DNA of 64,000 bases from Hymenobacter negativus (GCF_017571495.1 NZ_JAGETZ010000023.1:1-64000); one strand, 5' to 3'. Shown: positions 25,140 through 34,638, counted from the first letter of the stretch. Made by a program: numbers and translations. The notes: generated by a model not told the origin, from the letters alone.

Positions 25140-25267
25140 TGGTCAATCGTCAGGTAATGAAAGTACGGCTTTCTCTACTCTCAACTGGCCCGCTATTTAG
25201 GGAAGCGTACAACCAGCCTTCCTAGCCGCTGAAAGCCCTATTTTGAAAGTGCTATGCTCGCAAGCAA

Positions 25268-25298
25268 TGCGTTTAACCTTTGGACCAAACATTTAACC
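25268..25298 (-). repeat. isolated cassette repeat copy
   Basis: Minus strand: GTTAAATGTTTGGTCCAAAG, then GTTAAACGCATT. It matches the long-form middle seen at 63 and 9490. It abuts the hairpin at 25298-25373. Confidence 0.6.
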
Positions 25299-25373
25299 CT
25301 GGTCGGCTTTCGAACCGGTTTTCGGCTTCATTTCAGGAGACGAGGCTGAAAACCGGTTCGAAAACCGACCAGG
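25298..25373. repeat. 29-nt inverted repeat downstream of the lyase gene
   Basis: Arms 25298-25326 and 25345-25373 (core TTCGAACCGGTTTTC) pair with two mismatches around an 18-nt loop. It begins 32 nt beyond the stop of the secreted lyase-like gene and may end its transcript, although no T tract follows. Its length suggests a mobile palindrome. Confidence 0.65.
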
Positions 25374-25404
25374 GCCAGTCTATTCCCCAACCTACAAAAT
25401 AACC

Positions 25405-28362
25405 TTACTTTATCACCACCAAGGGCAGCGTGCTAGCCGTTTGCCCGGGTTCTTCTATCCGCACGTAATACATGCCGGCCGGCATGGACTCCACCGATAC
25501 GGTAAACGAAGGCTGCTGCCCGGCAGGCACGACTTTCAGTAGTTTACCGGTAGCCGTAAACACGCGCAAAACTGTGCCGCTGGCAGGGGCTGAATCAAAA
25601 TGAACGGTGAAATCTGCGGTAGCCGGATTGGGGTAGAGCGAAACGTTTTTGCCAACAGTAGCCGAGGCAGCGGAGCTGACCACCGGATACGCGTACTCAT
25701 AGCGGTACGCGACGGCGTCGGGGCCTACGTGCCGCTCGTCTAAAGGCCCCTGCTGCACGACGCTAATCTCGTTAAACTCATCTGCACCTATGTCTTTCAG
25801 GCCAGTGCGCGACTGATTTTCGAAATCCCGCGACACAAAAGCAAAGGTGCCAGTGGCGGCATCAATGGCCGGGCTCTGCGGGGCTAGCCGCAACACGCGA
25901 TACGCCAGGCTCTGCGTGCAATTGGGCCCCGCACAGGCTGGCTGCATCAACAGCGGGTTGACGGTTCTGATTTGTGCTGCCGTGGCCGGAATACCCAAGG
26001 ACGCGGTGCCGGTGGGATACATGAAGTTGTTGGCGAACGCAACGCCCGCCAATGAACTGGCCCCGTACGACAACACAATGGGGTTGGTATTTTCCACCAC
26101 TACGTTATTGGCCAGTACGCAATTAATGGGCGCCAGGGGATAGTTGCCGTTGTTGGTAAAGCCTATTTCGATGTTAGACAGGTTGTTCACCAGCGTGTTG
26201 AAGGCGATGGTCACGTTCTCGGCCAGATTGTGCGAAGACAGGCTGGTGGTAGAATTGGTGACGTCCCCGTTGGTGATGGTGATGCCCGCGTCAAACCGTG
26301 AGCCGGTCAGGCCTTGCATGTAATTATTGAAGATGAGATGGTCTTTGCCGTACACCCGGATGCCCCCGCAGCCAATGGTGGAGCCGTTGAAAGTGCCCGT
26401 TTTCCCTTCCCCGAAAAAGTAGTTGCCCTCCACCACGTTCCGGCGGCCTTGCCGGAGCGTTACTGTGCCCAGGCTTCTTTGGAAGGTGTTGAATCTGACA
26501 ATGTTATCACACGACTTAATCGAAACAATTTCCGGGTCGCCGTCGCATGCCTGAAACAGGTTGTGCTCAATTACGGTGAAGCCGCTGCTCGGGGAAAGTC
26601 CGCTGACGCCGACCCGAATGCTCTCCTGCTCGTTGACCGCCCGCGGGCCGTTGTTCTTGAACAGGTTGTACCGGACGGTGTCGTGCTGGCTTTGCTGGGT
26701 AGCGGTGCCGTCAAAGACGATGTATTTACCCGTCTGGGTTTTGCCGTCAAAAGAGTTGTATTCCATCACATTGCCCCCGGATTTCAAGGGCGCGGTGCTG
26801 CCAAAGGTATCGCCAATGTAAATCCAGTTGCAGGAGCTGGTTTCCGTCAGCGCAAAGGCGTTGCGCGCAATGGTAATGCGGCGGCTATTCAGCAGTTTGA
26901 TACCCGTTCCTACGCTGGCGCTCCGCACCGCAAAGCCCTCCAACCGGATGTACTGAACACTCTCAAAGGTCAACGTCGTGTTTCCGCTGAGCACGGCCAG
27001 GCCCTGGTTTCTGGCCCGGATGACAATGGGTCTTTGTTGGCAGCCAGACCGGGTAATGTTGGCACTCCCCAGGTTATAGGTGCCGTTGGCCACCTCAATG
27101 GTATCGCCAGGGTTCATGGCCGCGAGGGCGCTCCTGAAATCGGCCACCGAGGCCACCACGCGCTTCACCGAGGGCGTGGTGTTCACCGCGATGGTGGCCC
27201 CCAGGCTGGCGTTGGCCGTCACGGTAAAGGTTTGGGATGTCTGGGTACCGGAAAGGGCGCCGGTCCAGCCATTGAACTGATAGCAGGACTCGGTCGTAAT
27301 CGTCGCGGTAACCCTGGTTCCGGCATAATACTGCCCACTGGCCGCAGCGGGCGACAAGGTAATCGTGCCGTTGGCGGGCTGGGCCACCGAAACGGTATAA
27401 AGCGCCGGAGGATTAATGGGGTCAACCCCCGTGTCGGCGCCGATGGTCATGTTGGTGGTGACCGTGAAGGTTTGCACCAGGGTCGTACCGGTCAGGCTGC
27501 CTGTCCAGCCATTGTTTTGATAGCCTTGCGGCAGCGTAAGCGTGGCCGTCACTTGGTCGCCAACGTTATAGGTTGCCCGGGCCGGGGCCAGGGAAATGGT
27601 GCCAAAAGCCGGCTGCGTAACCGTAATGGTCCGGGTCGTGGAAGCCCCCCCAAAGTTCACATCGGCTATCGGATTCGTCCCCAAATACAGGTCATCAATA
27701 ACCGCTTCAGAAGTAGCAACCTGCGTGTCAGCGGTATGGTTGAACCGCAGGGAGTGCAACTCTTTCACCCCGGCCACCCGGGTGCCGCTGGCAGTAGGCG
27801 TGTAGGCTTCCCGGAAGTTGAAGTCGGTGGAAAGGACCACCCCATTAATAGCTACTTTGTATTTCTCGGTCAAAAAATCTGCCTTGACCGAGACGCGAAC
27901 CCACTGGTTGGCAACCCAAGCGCCTATAGTGGTGCCCGAGGAGCCGTTATAGGCCTTTATTAGATTGTTCTCGGTGAATTCAACCACAAAGACCCTTTTG
28001 GAACTGCCCGCATACTGGTCATACCCACCGATGGCGATTCCCCTGGTAACAAAGGCGACCGGATTCACCCAACAATCGGCATACACCGCAGTTTGCAGCC
28101 CCGGTACCGTACCACTATAGGGCACAAATTCCACAAAAAGCGCAGTATTGGCAGCACTAAGCGTTAAGGACTGCAAGCCGGTTTTCACCGTGGTACCGGT
28201 AACGGTTCCATTGCCACTGTTCACTTTCCACCCGTTCTGGTTATGGATAGTGCCTGCTGAATAGTTCTGCGAACTTTCAAAGGAAGTACTGATTGCGACC
28301 TGGGCAGCGGCCGGAAAAAGGAATGACAACCAAAAGGTTAAGGTGAGAAGTTGTGCTCTCAT
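25405..28362 (-). CDS. secreted polysaccharide lyase-like (PL6-type) protein with T9SS sorting domain
   Basis: 985 residues from the ATG giving MRAQLLTLTFWLSFLFPAAA, a signal peptide. Order: a laminin-G/concanavalin-like domain (about 25-230), two copies of a bacterial Ig-like repeat with NNGWTGSLTGT and FNGWTGALSGT, then a right-handed beta-helix (about 400-830) opening VADFRSALAAMNPGDTIEVA and PIVIRARNQGLAVLSG, as in chondroitinase-B/alginate-lyase family PL6, and a C-terminal Por-type sorting domain (VSLYPNPATADF ... GMYYVRIEE). It should cleave an acidic polysaccharide at the cell surface after T9SS export. A 17-bp perfect operator-like palindrome lies upstream. Confidence 0.85.
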   Translation of the reverse strand: MRAQLLTLTFWLSFLFPAAAQVAISTSFESSQNYSAGTIHNQNGWKVNSGNGTVTGTTVKTGLQSLTLSAANTALFVEFVPYSGTVPGLQTAVYADCWVNPVAFVTRGIAIGGYDQYAGSSKRVFVVEFTENNLIKAYNGSSGTTIGAWVANQWVRVSVKADFLTEKYKVAINGVVLSTDFNFREAYTPTASGTRVAGVKELHSLRFNHTADTQVATSEAVIDDLYLGTNPIADVNFGGASTTRTITVTQPAFGTISLAPARATYNVGDQVTATLTLPQGYQNNGWTGSLTGTTLVQTFTVTTNMTIGADTGVDPINPPALYTVSVAQPANGTITLSPAAASGQYYAGTRVTATITTESCYQFNGWTGALSGTQTSQTFTVTANASLGATIAVNTTPSVKRVVASVADFRSALAAMNPGDTIEVANGTYNLGSANITRSGCQQRPIVIRARNQGLAVLSGNTTLTFESVQYIRLEGFAVRSASVGTGIKLLNSRRITIARNAFALTETSSCNWIYIGDTFGSTAPLKSGGNVMEYNSFDGKTQTGKYIVFDGTATQQSQHDTVRYNLFKNNGPRAVNEQESIRVGVSGLSPSSGFTVIEHNLFQACDGDPEIVSIKSCDNIVRFNTFQRSLGTVTLRQGRRNVVEGNYFFGEGKTGTFNGSTIGCGGIRVYGKDHLIFNNYMQGLTGSRFDAGITITNGDVTNSTTSLSSHNLAENVTIAFNTLVNNLSNIEIGFTNNGNYPLAPINCVLANNVVVENTNPIVLSYGASSLAGVAFANNFMYPTGTASLGIPATAAQIRTVNPLLMQPACAGPNCTQSLAYRVLRLAPQSPAIDAATGTFAFVSRDFENQSRTGLKDIGADEFNEISVVQQGPLDERHVGPDAVAYRYEYAYPVVSSAASATVGKNVSLYPNPATADFTVHFDSAPASGTVLRVFTATGKLLKVVPAGQQPSFTVSVESMPAGMYYVRIEEPGQTASTLPLVVIK

Positions 28363-28618
28363 TGGAAAGTGGAGTTGGTGGGAATTTTGGGAGGAGGCAC
28401 CTGGCACAGCTGGTTAGCACGGTCCGGTGGGAAGCAGGGGGCCGAAGCTGGGTCGGGGCACCTAAGCTAGGAGGTCAGCAAGGGAGTTATTATTGATTTT
28501 ATTCAATAATTGCCACCTGTCAAGTGCAAGGGTTTGCGACTAATGCTTGCGGCAAGCTACACGATTAGGCATCTGATAGCAAGATTAAAATCACAACTAA
28601 TGCACATTGAATTCCATG

Positions 28619-28658
28619 TTTTTCAAGAAAACGTTACCGGAAACGTTTTCTTGAAAAA
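28619..28658. promoter_or_regulatory. 17-bp perfect palindrome, probable repressor operator
   Basis: Arms TTTTTCAAGAAAACGTT (28619-28635) and its exact complement (28642-28658) flank ACCGGA. The core AAAACGTT-n6-AACGTTTT has the CG-centred half-site style of LacI-family operators. It is about 255 nt upstream of the lyase start, in AT-rich DNA. A regulatory role is inference; no LacI gene is in the window. Confidence 0.5.
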
Positions 28659-28949
28659 TTATTATTCTTGATAAAGCATAATAATTAGTAGGCCACCTCA
28701 GATGCTGACTTGGGTCGAGGGCTTTAGGAAACCGGGCGATGACTAATTCGCATCAAACGATTGCGGGATATTTCCGGCAGGCGTCTGCGTTCTGTCCTGT
28801 TGGAGAGCATCAAACGGTGTGGGGCAATACCAAAAGGAGCGTAGCTGTTGCAGAAGTCAGGCTTAAGTGCTTCCGTTGCTGAGGAGGCGCTTCTTGAGTA
28901 TCCGAGTTGGCGCTTTGGCGGCTGTTGCGTCACTAGGAGCGGGTATGGA

Positions 28950-28980
28950 AAAGCCCCAGCGATAGGCTGAGGCTTTTTGT
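28950..28980. terminator. intrinsic terminator hairpin
   Basis: AAGCCCCAGC-GATAG-GCTGAGGCTT with a T run after it on the plus strand, and an A run before it giving a T run on the minus strand. It probably ends the minus-strand gene at 29001-29618. Confidence 0.6.
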
Positions 28981-29000
28981 TTCTAACGTGGTACCTGTAC

Positions 29001-29618
29001 TTAGTGCATGACCAGCTTGCGGACAACCAAGCCCTTATCGGTTTGTAGCTGTAGCGTGTAAAGGCCGGCCGCCTGGGCCCCGAGGTCAATGGCCCGGGAA
29101 GTAGCCGGACTGGCTTTTGCGGATTGTAGTACCACACGGCCGGTTGTATCGGTTACGGTGAAGGGGGCCGCCAGTAAGCTCAGCTTGGGGCTGTGCAGGA
29201 CGAAGCGCCCATCGGCACTGGGATTAAGCGCCACGCTTACGGGTACATCGAGCGCCCTGGCCCGCATGGCGGTTGGCGTTACGAAAGAAATGTCGTCAAT
29301 AAGGAGTACGGTGCCGACCGTGGGCGTCTGGACCGAGCCGGAATAAAATTCGATGTGAAGCGAATCCGGCGTGGCGTTTGACGTGTAAGTCAGCGGCACG
29401 TTCGCCAGCGTGTAACTAGACGCTGGGGCCAGCGTCTGGTGCACTAGGACGATATCGGTCGAAACACCGTTCGTGGTACGGGAGAGGGAAACCGATACGC
29501 CGGCGTTATCGGTGGCCACTCCCAAGTCATTCCAGCGCCGGGCCAGGTACGTTCCCTCCCGGTAAACGTAGGCCAGCTGTACCTCGTCGGAGAGGAGATT
29601 GAACGTGTGGAGGGCCAT
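29001..29618 (-). pseudogene. C-terminal part of a T9SS-sorted secreted protein
   Basis: 205 residues: a carbohydrate-binding-like beta sandwich (DSLHIEFYSGSVQTPTVGTV, LLIDDISFVTP) followed by a Por secretion tail (VALNPSADGRFVLHSPK ... GLYTLQLQTDKGLVVRKLVM). There is no signal peptide and no start fitting such a protein; the upstream 140 nt are in other frames. So only the C-terminus of a larger secreted enzyme or adhesin remains. Confidence 0.7.
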
Positions 29619-29795
29619 GCAGGCAAGGTAGAAAGCGGACGTGAAAAAGCCCCGCTGGGTGGGCGCCTTTTTTTGCCCGTGCTTTCCTGAGTGGCGAGGT
29701 CGTCGAGGTAGCAGGAGGGCTAGTCACGGGTCCGCTTAAAACAAAATCAAGTTATTTTATATTTATTATAATATATAAAAAATATAAACATAAAA

Positions 29796-30941
29796 ATGAA
29801 AAACAAAGCCCGTATCAGTAGCAGTATTCTGGTATTCCTCTTTCTGCTGGCGCAGTCTGTGGCGGCCCAAAAGCCCCGCCAGCTTGTCAAAAACACAAAG
29901 CAGTTGGTCTGCCAATACCGGGATGGGGCGACAGCAGAGAGTGCGATGACTGCCTGCCAACACCACGTGAAGGTGCACCGAGAGGGCTATGTCGTCGTAA
30001 AAGCCGAGCTACGGAATGATGGGCAGGTCATCTGCACCTGCCAAGACCCCGAGAATAAGGAAGCATATGATTTAGTAGAAGCCTCGATGGTTGGGGAAAT
30101 CACCTGCCCCCCACATTCGTCGGAAGCGTCGACTGGCACAGAGTTTCGGTGGCAGGAGTCGATGTGCGAATGCGACCAGGATTACGTCGCGCAAGGCAAC
30201 AAATGCGTGCCCGCCAAGGAGGCCCAGGCGGCCAACAAGAGCAGGGCGAAGCCCGCTGCGGCGAAAGGCCGGACAACCACTACGAAGCCGAAGGACGTCC
30301 CGTGCCAATGCCCGGCGGGAGCCAATCTGAGCCTGGAAGCCCGCCTGACGCAGCTCGTCAAAATTACTCCGGAGTTTTACCTACCTTCCGCCAGCGCCCC
30401 GAATGCCTACCAGGAGGTGAAAATCAAGAAAGTATCGGCCTTGCTCAAAGCCGGCCAGGTGCTCGTGGTTACGCCGGCCAGTCTACCCGGGCTGGCCGGG
30501 TATATTGCGCAGCACAAGGATGCGAAAAGGGACCAGGACAACGCGGCCATGGGCACTATCAGCGAGCAGGCCGCCCAATTGTTTCTGCGGTCCATGGGCT
30601 GTGACTCGGTCTTTGAGGGAAAAGTAAACAGCAGCGACAACGGGTTTGACATCCTAACCTTTTCCCCCTGCGTGGCCGCCCCGGCTAAAATCCGCATTGT
30701 GGAGTCGAAGCAGGTCGACCGCAGAGGGGACATCGCCCTCTCGGCCACCAACCGGGGGGTGCAAATGAGCGACGCCTGGGAAGCGGCCAACATTGGCGAC
30801 TTGAGCAGGGCCCCGGCGGCCGTCAACCCAGCCGGCAGCCGGGTGGGCCGGGCCATGCAGAAGAACCATTTGCTGATTGAGAAGTATGTATCGGCCATTT
30901 ACGACGGCAACCTGATTCTGCTGCGCTTGGCCAACTTCTAG
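29796..30941 (+). CDS. secreted Cys-rich protein with PD-(D/E)XK-like C-terminal domain
   Basis: 381 residues with signal peptide MKNKARISSSILVFLFLLAQ. Residues about 30-150 hold many Cys, including an EGF-like MCECDQDYVAQGNKC segment. A Lys/Ala-rich linker (about 150-170) leads to a C-terminal domain with NGFDILTFSPC, then IRIVESKQ, then NRGVQMSDAWEAAN. The D...E-x-K spacing and the QMSxxW element recall restriction-endonuclease-like toxin domains; this is a pattern match, not proof. AT-rich DNA precedes the start. A two-TM protein follows 75 nt later and could be its partner or immunity protein. Confidence 0.6.
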   Translation: MKNKARISSSILVFLFLLAQSVAAQKPRQLVKNTKQLVCQYRDGATAESAMTACQHHVKVHREGYVVVKAELRNDGQVICTCQDPENKEAYDLVEASMVGEITCPPHSSEASTGTEFRWQESMCECDQDYVAQGNKCVPAKEAQAANKSRAKPAAAKGRTTTTKPKDVPCQCPAGANLSLEARLTQLVKITPEFYLPSASAPNAYQEVKIKKVSALLKAGQVLVVTPASLPGLAGYIAQHKDAKRDQDNAAMGTISEQAAQLFLRSMGCDSVFEGKVNSSDNGFDILTFSPCVAAPAKIRIVESKQVDRRGDIALSATNRGVQMSDAWEAANIGDLSRAPAAVNPAGSRVGRAMQKNHLLIEKYVSAIYDGNLILLRLANF

Positions 30942-30983
30942 CCGGGCCGGGGCCACGCTCCTACTCTGCAACCGTTCAACTTC

Positions 30984-31011
30984 TTGCTATAGCCATCAAA
31001 CCATATTTTTG
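30984..31011 (+). promoter_or_regulatory. Bacteroidota-type promoter
   Basis: TTG at 30984-30986 and TATTTTTG (TAnnTTTG -7 box) at 31004-31011, 17 nt apart. The ATG of the next gene follows only 4 nt after the -7 box, so the transcript would start at or just past the ATG, or the real start codon is downstream. Confidence 0.4.
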
Positions 31012-31015
31012 TTCC

Positions 31016-31594
31016 ATGCTGCTTGTTGAGGCCGCCCTGTCCACCGCTTCGCCCGCCTTGTCGCCGTGGCTGGCCATTCCCTTGTTTGCGCTGAGCCTGC
31101 TGGGCATGATGGGGCTATTTTACAGCATCCGGGGCGTGCTCCGCCTGTCCAACCCCGCCGAAAACGCCTTTGCCTTTCCAGCGGCGCAGCCCGCGTTTCG
31201 CTTCACCCTCACCCGACCCGGCCGGTACGAAGTGGGCTGCACCCGGCCGGGCCGCTGGGGGCGGCTGTTCACGTTACCGTCCGTGGTGCTGGAGGTGCAG
31301 GCGCTGCCCGCCGGCGCGGTGCAGCGCCTCACGCCGCCCAGTTGGGGCTACGTCAAGCGCAGCAACATGAGCGGCGACACGACCCTGCGCTTTGATACCT
31401 TCCAGGCCCTGGCACCCGGCGCATACGAGCTGCGCAACCCCGGCGCGGCGCAGTTTGAGCCCGCCGACCAGTTACGCGTTCTCCCCGCTGCGGGCGTCAA
31501 GCTGGTACTTTTTATCATTGCCTGTGCCTTCTCTGGACTCGTGATGCTGGTCGGCGGCATCATGGGCTTACACGCCGCCCTTGGCGTGCATTGA
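31016..31594 (+). CDS. two-TM membrane protein, unknown function
   Basis: 192 residues. One membrane helix near the N-terminus (WLAIPLFALSLLGMMGLFYS) and one near the C-terminus (LVLFIIACAFSGLVMLVGGI) enclose a beta-rich domain of about 120 residues (FRFTLTRPGRYEVGCTRPGR). The domain would face the periplasm or the cytoplasm depending on topology. No family recognised. It is next to the secreted Cys-rich protein in the same direction, with its own putative promoter in the gap. Confidence 0.65.
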   Translation: MLLVEAALSTASPALSPWLAIPLFALSLLGMMGLFYSIRGVLRLSNPAENAFAFPAAQPAFRFTLTRPGRYEVGCTRPGRWGRLFTLPSVVLEVQALPAGAVQRLTPPSWGYVKRSNMSGDTTLRFDTFQALAPGAYELRNPGAAQFEPADQLRVLPAAGVKLVLFIIACAFSGLVMLVGGIMGLHAALGVH

Positions 31595-31769
31595 CTGGCG
31601 CGGGAATGGTCCGCACCGCGGCCACTGGCGCCAAGGTTCGGACGAAGTGGGCATAAACAAGCCCGCTCGCGGTGGGCGGGGGCTCAGGGTACGCTGTTTT
31701 TTGTTTTCGCCGTAGTAGTGAAGAAGTGTATGTTTGGCTCGAGGCATAAAATCAGCCTCTTTTAACTAT

Positions 31770-32015
31770 ATGGGCAACAACAGCCAAACCCTCCCTTCCG
31801 CCACTGACTTTTACGTAGTGGCTACCTTCAACGGCACTCACCTCAAAGGGGGGTACAAACGTTATGAGGAATACACCCTGCGTCTGCACCGTGAAGACGA
31901 GCAGATTCAGTTGATTAACATCGCCCGTCTAGTGATGGATTTCTGCTATGACAACGAAGCCGATTTTTTCAAAGATTGGATTCAGGTCAAAGAGAAGCAA
32001 CTTGTAAGCTACTAG
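31770..32015 (+). CDS. hypothetical protein
   Basis: 81 residues from the ATG giving MGNNSQTLPSATDFYVVATF. It is soluble, with mixed alpha/beta character and a charged C-terminus (FFKDWIQVKEKQLVSY). No family recognised. An upstream in-frame start at 31734 gives 12 extra unconvincing residues. A terminator follows at 32059. Confidence 0.6.
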   Translation: MGNNSQTLPSATDFYVVATFNGTHLKGGYKRYEEYTLRLHREDEQIQLINIARLVMDFCYDNEADFFKDWIQVKEKQLVSY

Positions 32016-32058
32016 CTTGCTTATGGGCAACGCAACAGCGTGACGCTGCAATCAATCG

Positions 32059-32088
32059 CAAAAGGCCCCGGTTATGCCGGGGCTTTTT
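32059..32088 (+). terminator. intrinsic terminator hairpin
   Basis: GCCCCGG at 32065-32071 pairs with CCGGGGC at 32077-32083 and a T run follows; the A run on the other side would serve the minus strand too. It ends the 31770-32015 gene and possibly the broken gene at 32098. Confidence 0.8.
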
Positions 32089-32097
32089 GCTGCGCTC

Positions 32098-32465
32098 CTA
32101 AAATGGCAGCGACTCAATGAGCACCAGCTCGTCCTCTTAGTAGCAGTCCCAATGCGGCTCGCCCAGCCAATAGATGGGCGAAGTGCCTCTGACCGGGCAG
32201 TCCAGTTGAGTAAACCCACTGTGGTGGAAGAGGGCAGGGGATAAGGCACTACTAGCATGGGAGGTACCTGCACGGCAATGTACCAATCGGGTGGCCGTTG
32301 GGACGCTATGCAACTACGCGCCCGCCATTCCTGGCTGCCCGCGTCTTCATCCGCATCGGGGAACATATCGTCGTACTCTGGGTCCCGAAACTCCGTGTCG
32401 GGCGTATCGTCGGGGTATAGGGTCGGGCCATCGACCTGGCCATGTTCTTCTTCAAAAGCGGAGGA
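32098..32465 (-). pseudogene. broken acidic hypothetical protein
   Basis: The 5' part reads an acidic segment (FRDPEYDDMFPDADEDAG). The 3' part, in a different frame, reads SPIYWLGEPHWDCY, a stop, then EDELVLIESLPF and a final stop at 32098. So at least one frameshift and one nonsense mutation separate the parts. The family is not recognised. Confidence 0.4.
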
Positions 32466-32468
32466 TAT

Positions 32469-33980
32469 CTAGTACCGCACCACCCGCCGAGAGACTGCTG
32501 AGCCATCGGCATTGAGTACCCGCAACACGTAGAGACCGGCCGGCAGAGCGGTCGTATCAAAGGTCAGTTTCCCAGATTGTGGCCGATGAGCCAGCACGGC
32601 ACGGCCAGTCGCATCGAGCAGTGCCACTTGCTGTGGTAGCGGGCCGGCCGGCAGTTGTACGTTCAAAGTCGTGTGGGTGGGCACGGGCCACACATCCAGC
32701 AGGGCTGTGTTGGCCGCAGCGCCCCGGGTAGCGAGTGGCGCGGCCGGTAATAGGCGCGCCAGCCCAGTATGGGGCGCCGTGCCGGCTTGGGTGAAGTCGC
32801 CAGCTACAAGCAGCTTTCCACTCGGCTCCATCAGCAGGTCATATGCCTTGGCGTTGTTGTGAATAGTTGGGTTGTAAGGGCTTTGGTAAGGGGTATAAAT
32901 AAAATCGGGGTTAAAAGAGGGGTCGTCGCCACCCGTGCTATACGTTTGGATGATGGATGCTTGATTGGTGGCCAGCGTGAGCAATGCCCCCGAAACTAGA
33001 ATTCTTCCATCGGGCTGTACCGCTAGCCCCCCAATTGGATTGCTCGACGTAAACCCAATGGTAATAGCATAACAGCTAGCCGAGAACGGAAAGGCCATGT
33101 CCCATGCGCCGGACGACGTAATGCGTGCCACTGCCTTACTGGAAAAAAAGCCAGCCAACGCATAGCTGCCATTTGGGCAGCGCACCACCTTGCTAATCTG
33201 TATGCTTTGCGGAAAAGGGGCCACCGTAAAAGCGAAAGTAGAATCGGGGCGTCCGGAGGCCAGCAGCCGCGTCATACTGGTTATTGGGTTACTAAGGTCG
33301 AACGAGCTGCGGCTATACACAATCCGGCCGTTGGGCTCCAGCACAATGCTCACCATCATGCTCACCGCCATGCTGCCGAGGGGCACACTGGGTGGATTAA
33401 ACGAAGCATCGACCCGGCCCGTGGGCAGCAGCCGCACCAGCCCGTTGTGACCTAGTGAATCCGTGATGGTACCGCCCAACAGCAGTTTGCCATCGGGCTG
33501 CACCGTTATGTCGCTGAAAAGGTGCCCCTGGGGGCGACTGCCCATTGCTGGCTGAAATGAAGCATCGGGCAATCCGGAAGGTAGCAAGCGCATCAGCCGC
33601 CCCTGTGGGGCCGCGCTGTATAGCGCAGCTAGCACCTTGCCGTCGGCCTGCACCGCCAGAGCCGACCACCCACCCTGTGCCTGCACCGCCTGCGCCGGGC
33701 GGTAGGCGAAGGTTGTGTCGACCCGGCCATCGGCCAGCAGGCGGGCCAGACAGTCGGTCACGTGGCCATCCACGGACTGAAACTTTCCCGCCACGATGTA
33801 GCGCCCATCGGCCTGCCGCACCACTTTTATCACCGATGGCGTGGCATACAGCGGCAGCGGTGCAAACACCGGCGCATGAAAACCGGGGTCGAGTTGCTGC
33901 GCACAAAGTGCTGAGCTAAACAACGTAGCCTGCACTGTAAACAGGGCTGCCACAATAGAAACACGAGTAGTAATGAGCAT
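32469..33980 (-). CDS. delta-60 repeat protein with T9SS sorting domain
   Basis: 503 residues with signal peptide MLITTRVSIVAALFTVQATL. Repeated units such as VVRQADGRYIVAGKF, LAVQADGKVLAALY and ITVQPDGKLLLGGTI, each followed by a RLLPTGRVDASFNP-like stretch, mark about seven delta-60 repeats, which form a beta-propeller. The C-terminal 80 residues are a Por sorting domain (VWPVPTHTTLNVQLPAG ... GLYVLRVLNADGS). It should be exported by T9SS and remain on the surface; ligand unknown. Intact. Confidence 0.85.
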   Translation of the reverse strand: MLITTRVSIVAALFTVQATLFSSALCAQQLDPGFHAPVFAPLPLYATPSVIKVVRQADGRYIVAGKFQSVDGHVTDCLARLLADGRVDTTFAYRPAQAVQAQGGWSALAVQADGKVLAALYSAAPQGRLMRLLPSGLPDASFQPAMGSRPQGHLFSDITVQPDGKLLLGGTITDSLGHNGLVRLLPTGRVDASFNPPSVPLGSMAVSMMVSIVLEPNGRIVYSRSSFDLSNPITSMTRLLASGRPDSTFAFTVAPFPQSIQISKVVRCPNGSYALAGFFSSKAVARITSSGAWDMAFPFSASCYAITIGFTSSNPIGGLAVQPDGRILVSGALLTLATNQASIIQTYSTGGDDPSFNPDFIYTPYQSPYNPTIHNNAKAYDLLMEPSGKLLVAGDFTQAGTAPHTGLARLLPAAPLATRGAAANTALLDVWPVPTHTTLNVQLPAGPLPQQVALLDATGRAVLAHRPQSGKLTFDTTALPAGLYVLRVLNADGSAVSRRVVRY

Positions 33981-34093
33981 AAGGCTGAAAAGGAAAGTTT
34001 ACTGGCAATCCGGCAATAATTATGCCCCATAGGATAGCACTTTGAAAACCAGACCCACCGGCATGCGATAATCCGGGTAAATATTAGGGAGTG

Positions 34094-34630
34094 TTAACCG
34101 TCGCGTAGCCAGAGCACAGTTGCCTCCAGTTGAATGAAGGCTAGAAAATGCGCATCCAACTTATCGTAGCGCGTGGCCGCGCGTCGCAATTGCTTGAGGG
34201 AGCGGAACAGTCGCTCGACGGGGTGGTGCTGGGCATCAAGGGCCGCGTCGTAGGCGTGCGGGTTCCGGCGCTTGCGCCGGGGCGGAATCACGGCTTGGGT
34301 GCCGCGGGCCGTCAGGACAGCCACGAGCGGGGCGGAATCGTCGCTACGGTCGGAAATTCGGTAGGCCGGAGCCAAGTCGTTGAGCAGGGGCAAGGCCTGC
34401 GGCGCATCGTGGCGCTGACCGGCCGTGGGCATCAGCCACTGTGTGCCCCTTCGTCGTCAAGCCGCCGCGACGGCGCCTGAGGGCTTGCGGCCCGTTTTTT
34501 TGCGGACCCCGCTCGCATGCTGGCGCGCTCTCACCGTGGTCAAGTCCACTAACAGCGTGTGCAAGGCGTCGTCCTGTTGCACGGCGGCCAGCACCCGAGC
34601 CCGCACGCCCGAGGCGGTCCACTGCCTGGG
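34094..34630 (-). pseudogene. IS5-family transposase, C-terminal fragment
   Basis: The C-terminus is clear: VAVLTARGTQAVIPPRRKRR, the catalytic-Glu region HHPVERLFRSLKQLRRAATR and AHFLAFIQLEATVLWL. The upstream part (LVDLTTVRARQHASGVRKKT) is in another frame, and the N-terminus is missing beyond about 34630, where an unrelated gene fragment begins. Dead copy. Confidence 0.8.
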
Positions 34631-34638
34631 CCCTGTAC

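Noticed and set aside
26314..27963. 549-codon plus-strand open frame inside the lyase gene
   Set aside because: Antisense shadow; composition rich in Gly, Arg and His, no domain, no start signals, while the minus strand encodes a complete secreted protein.
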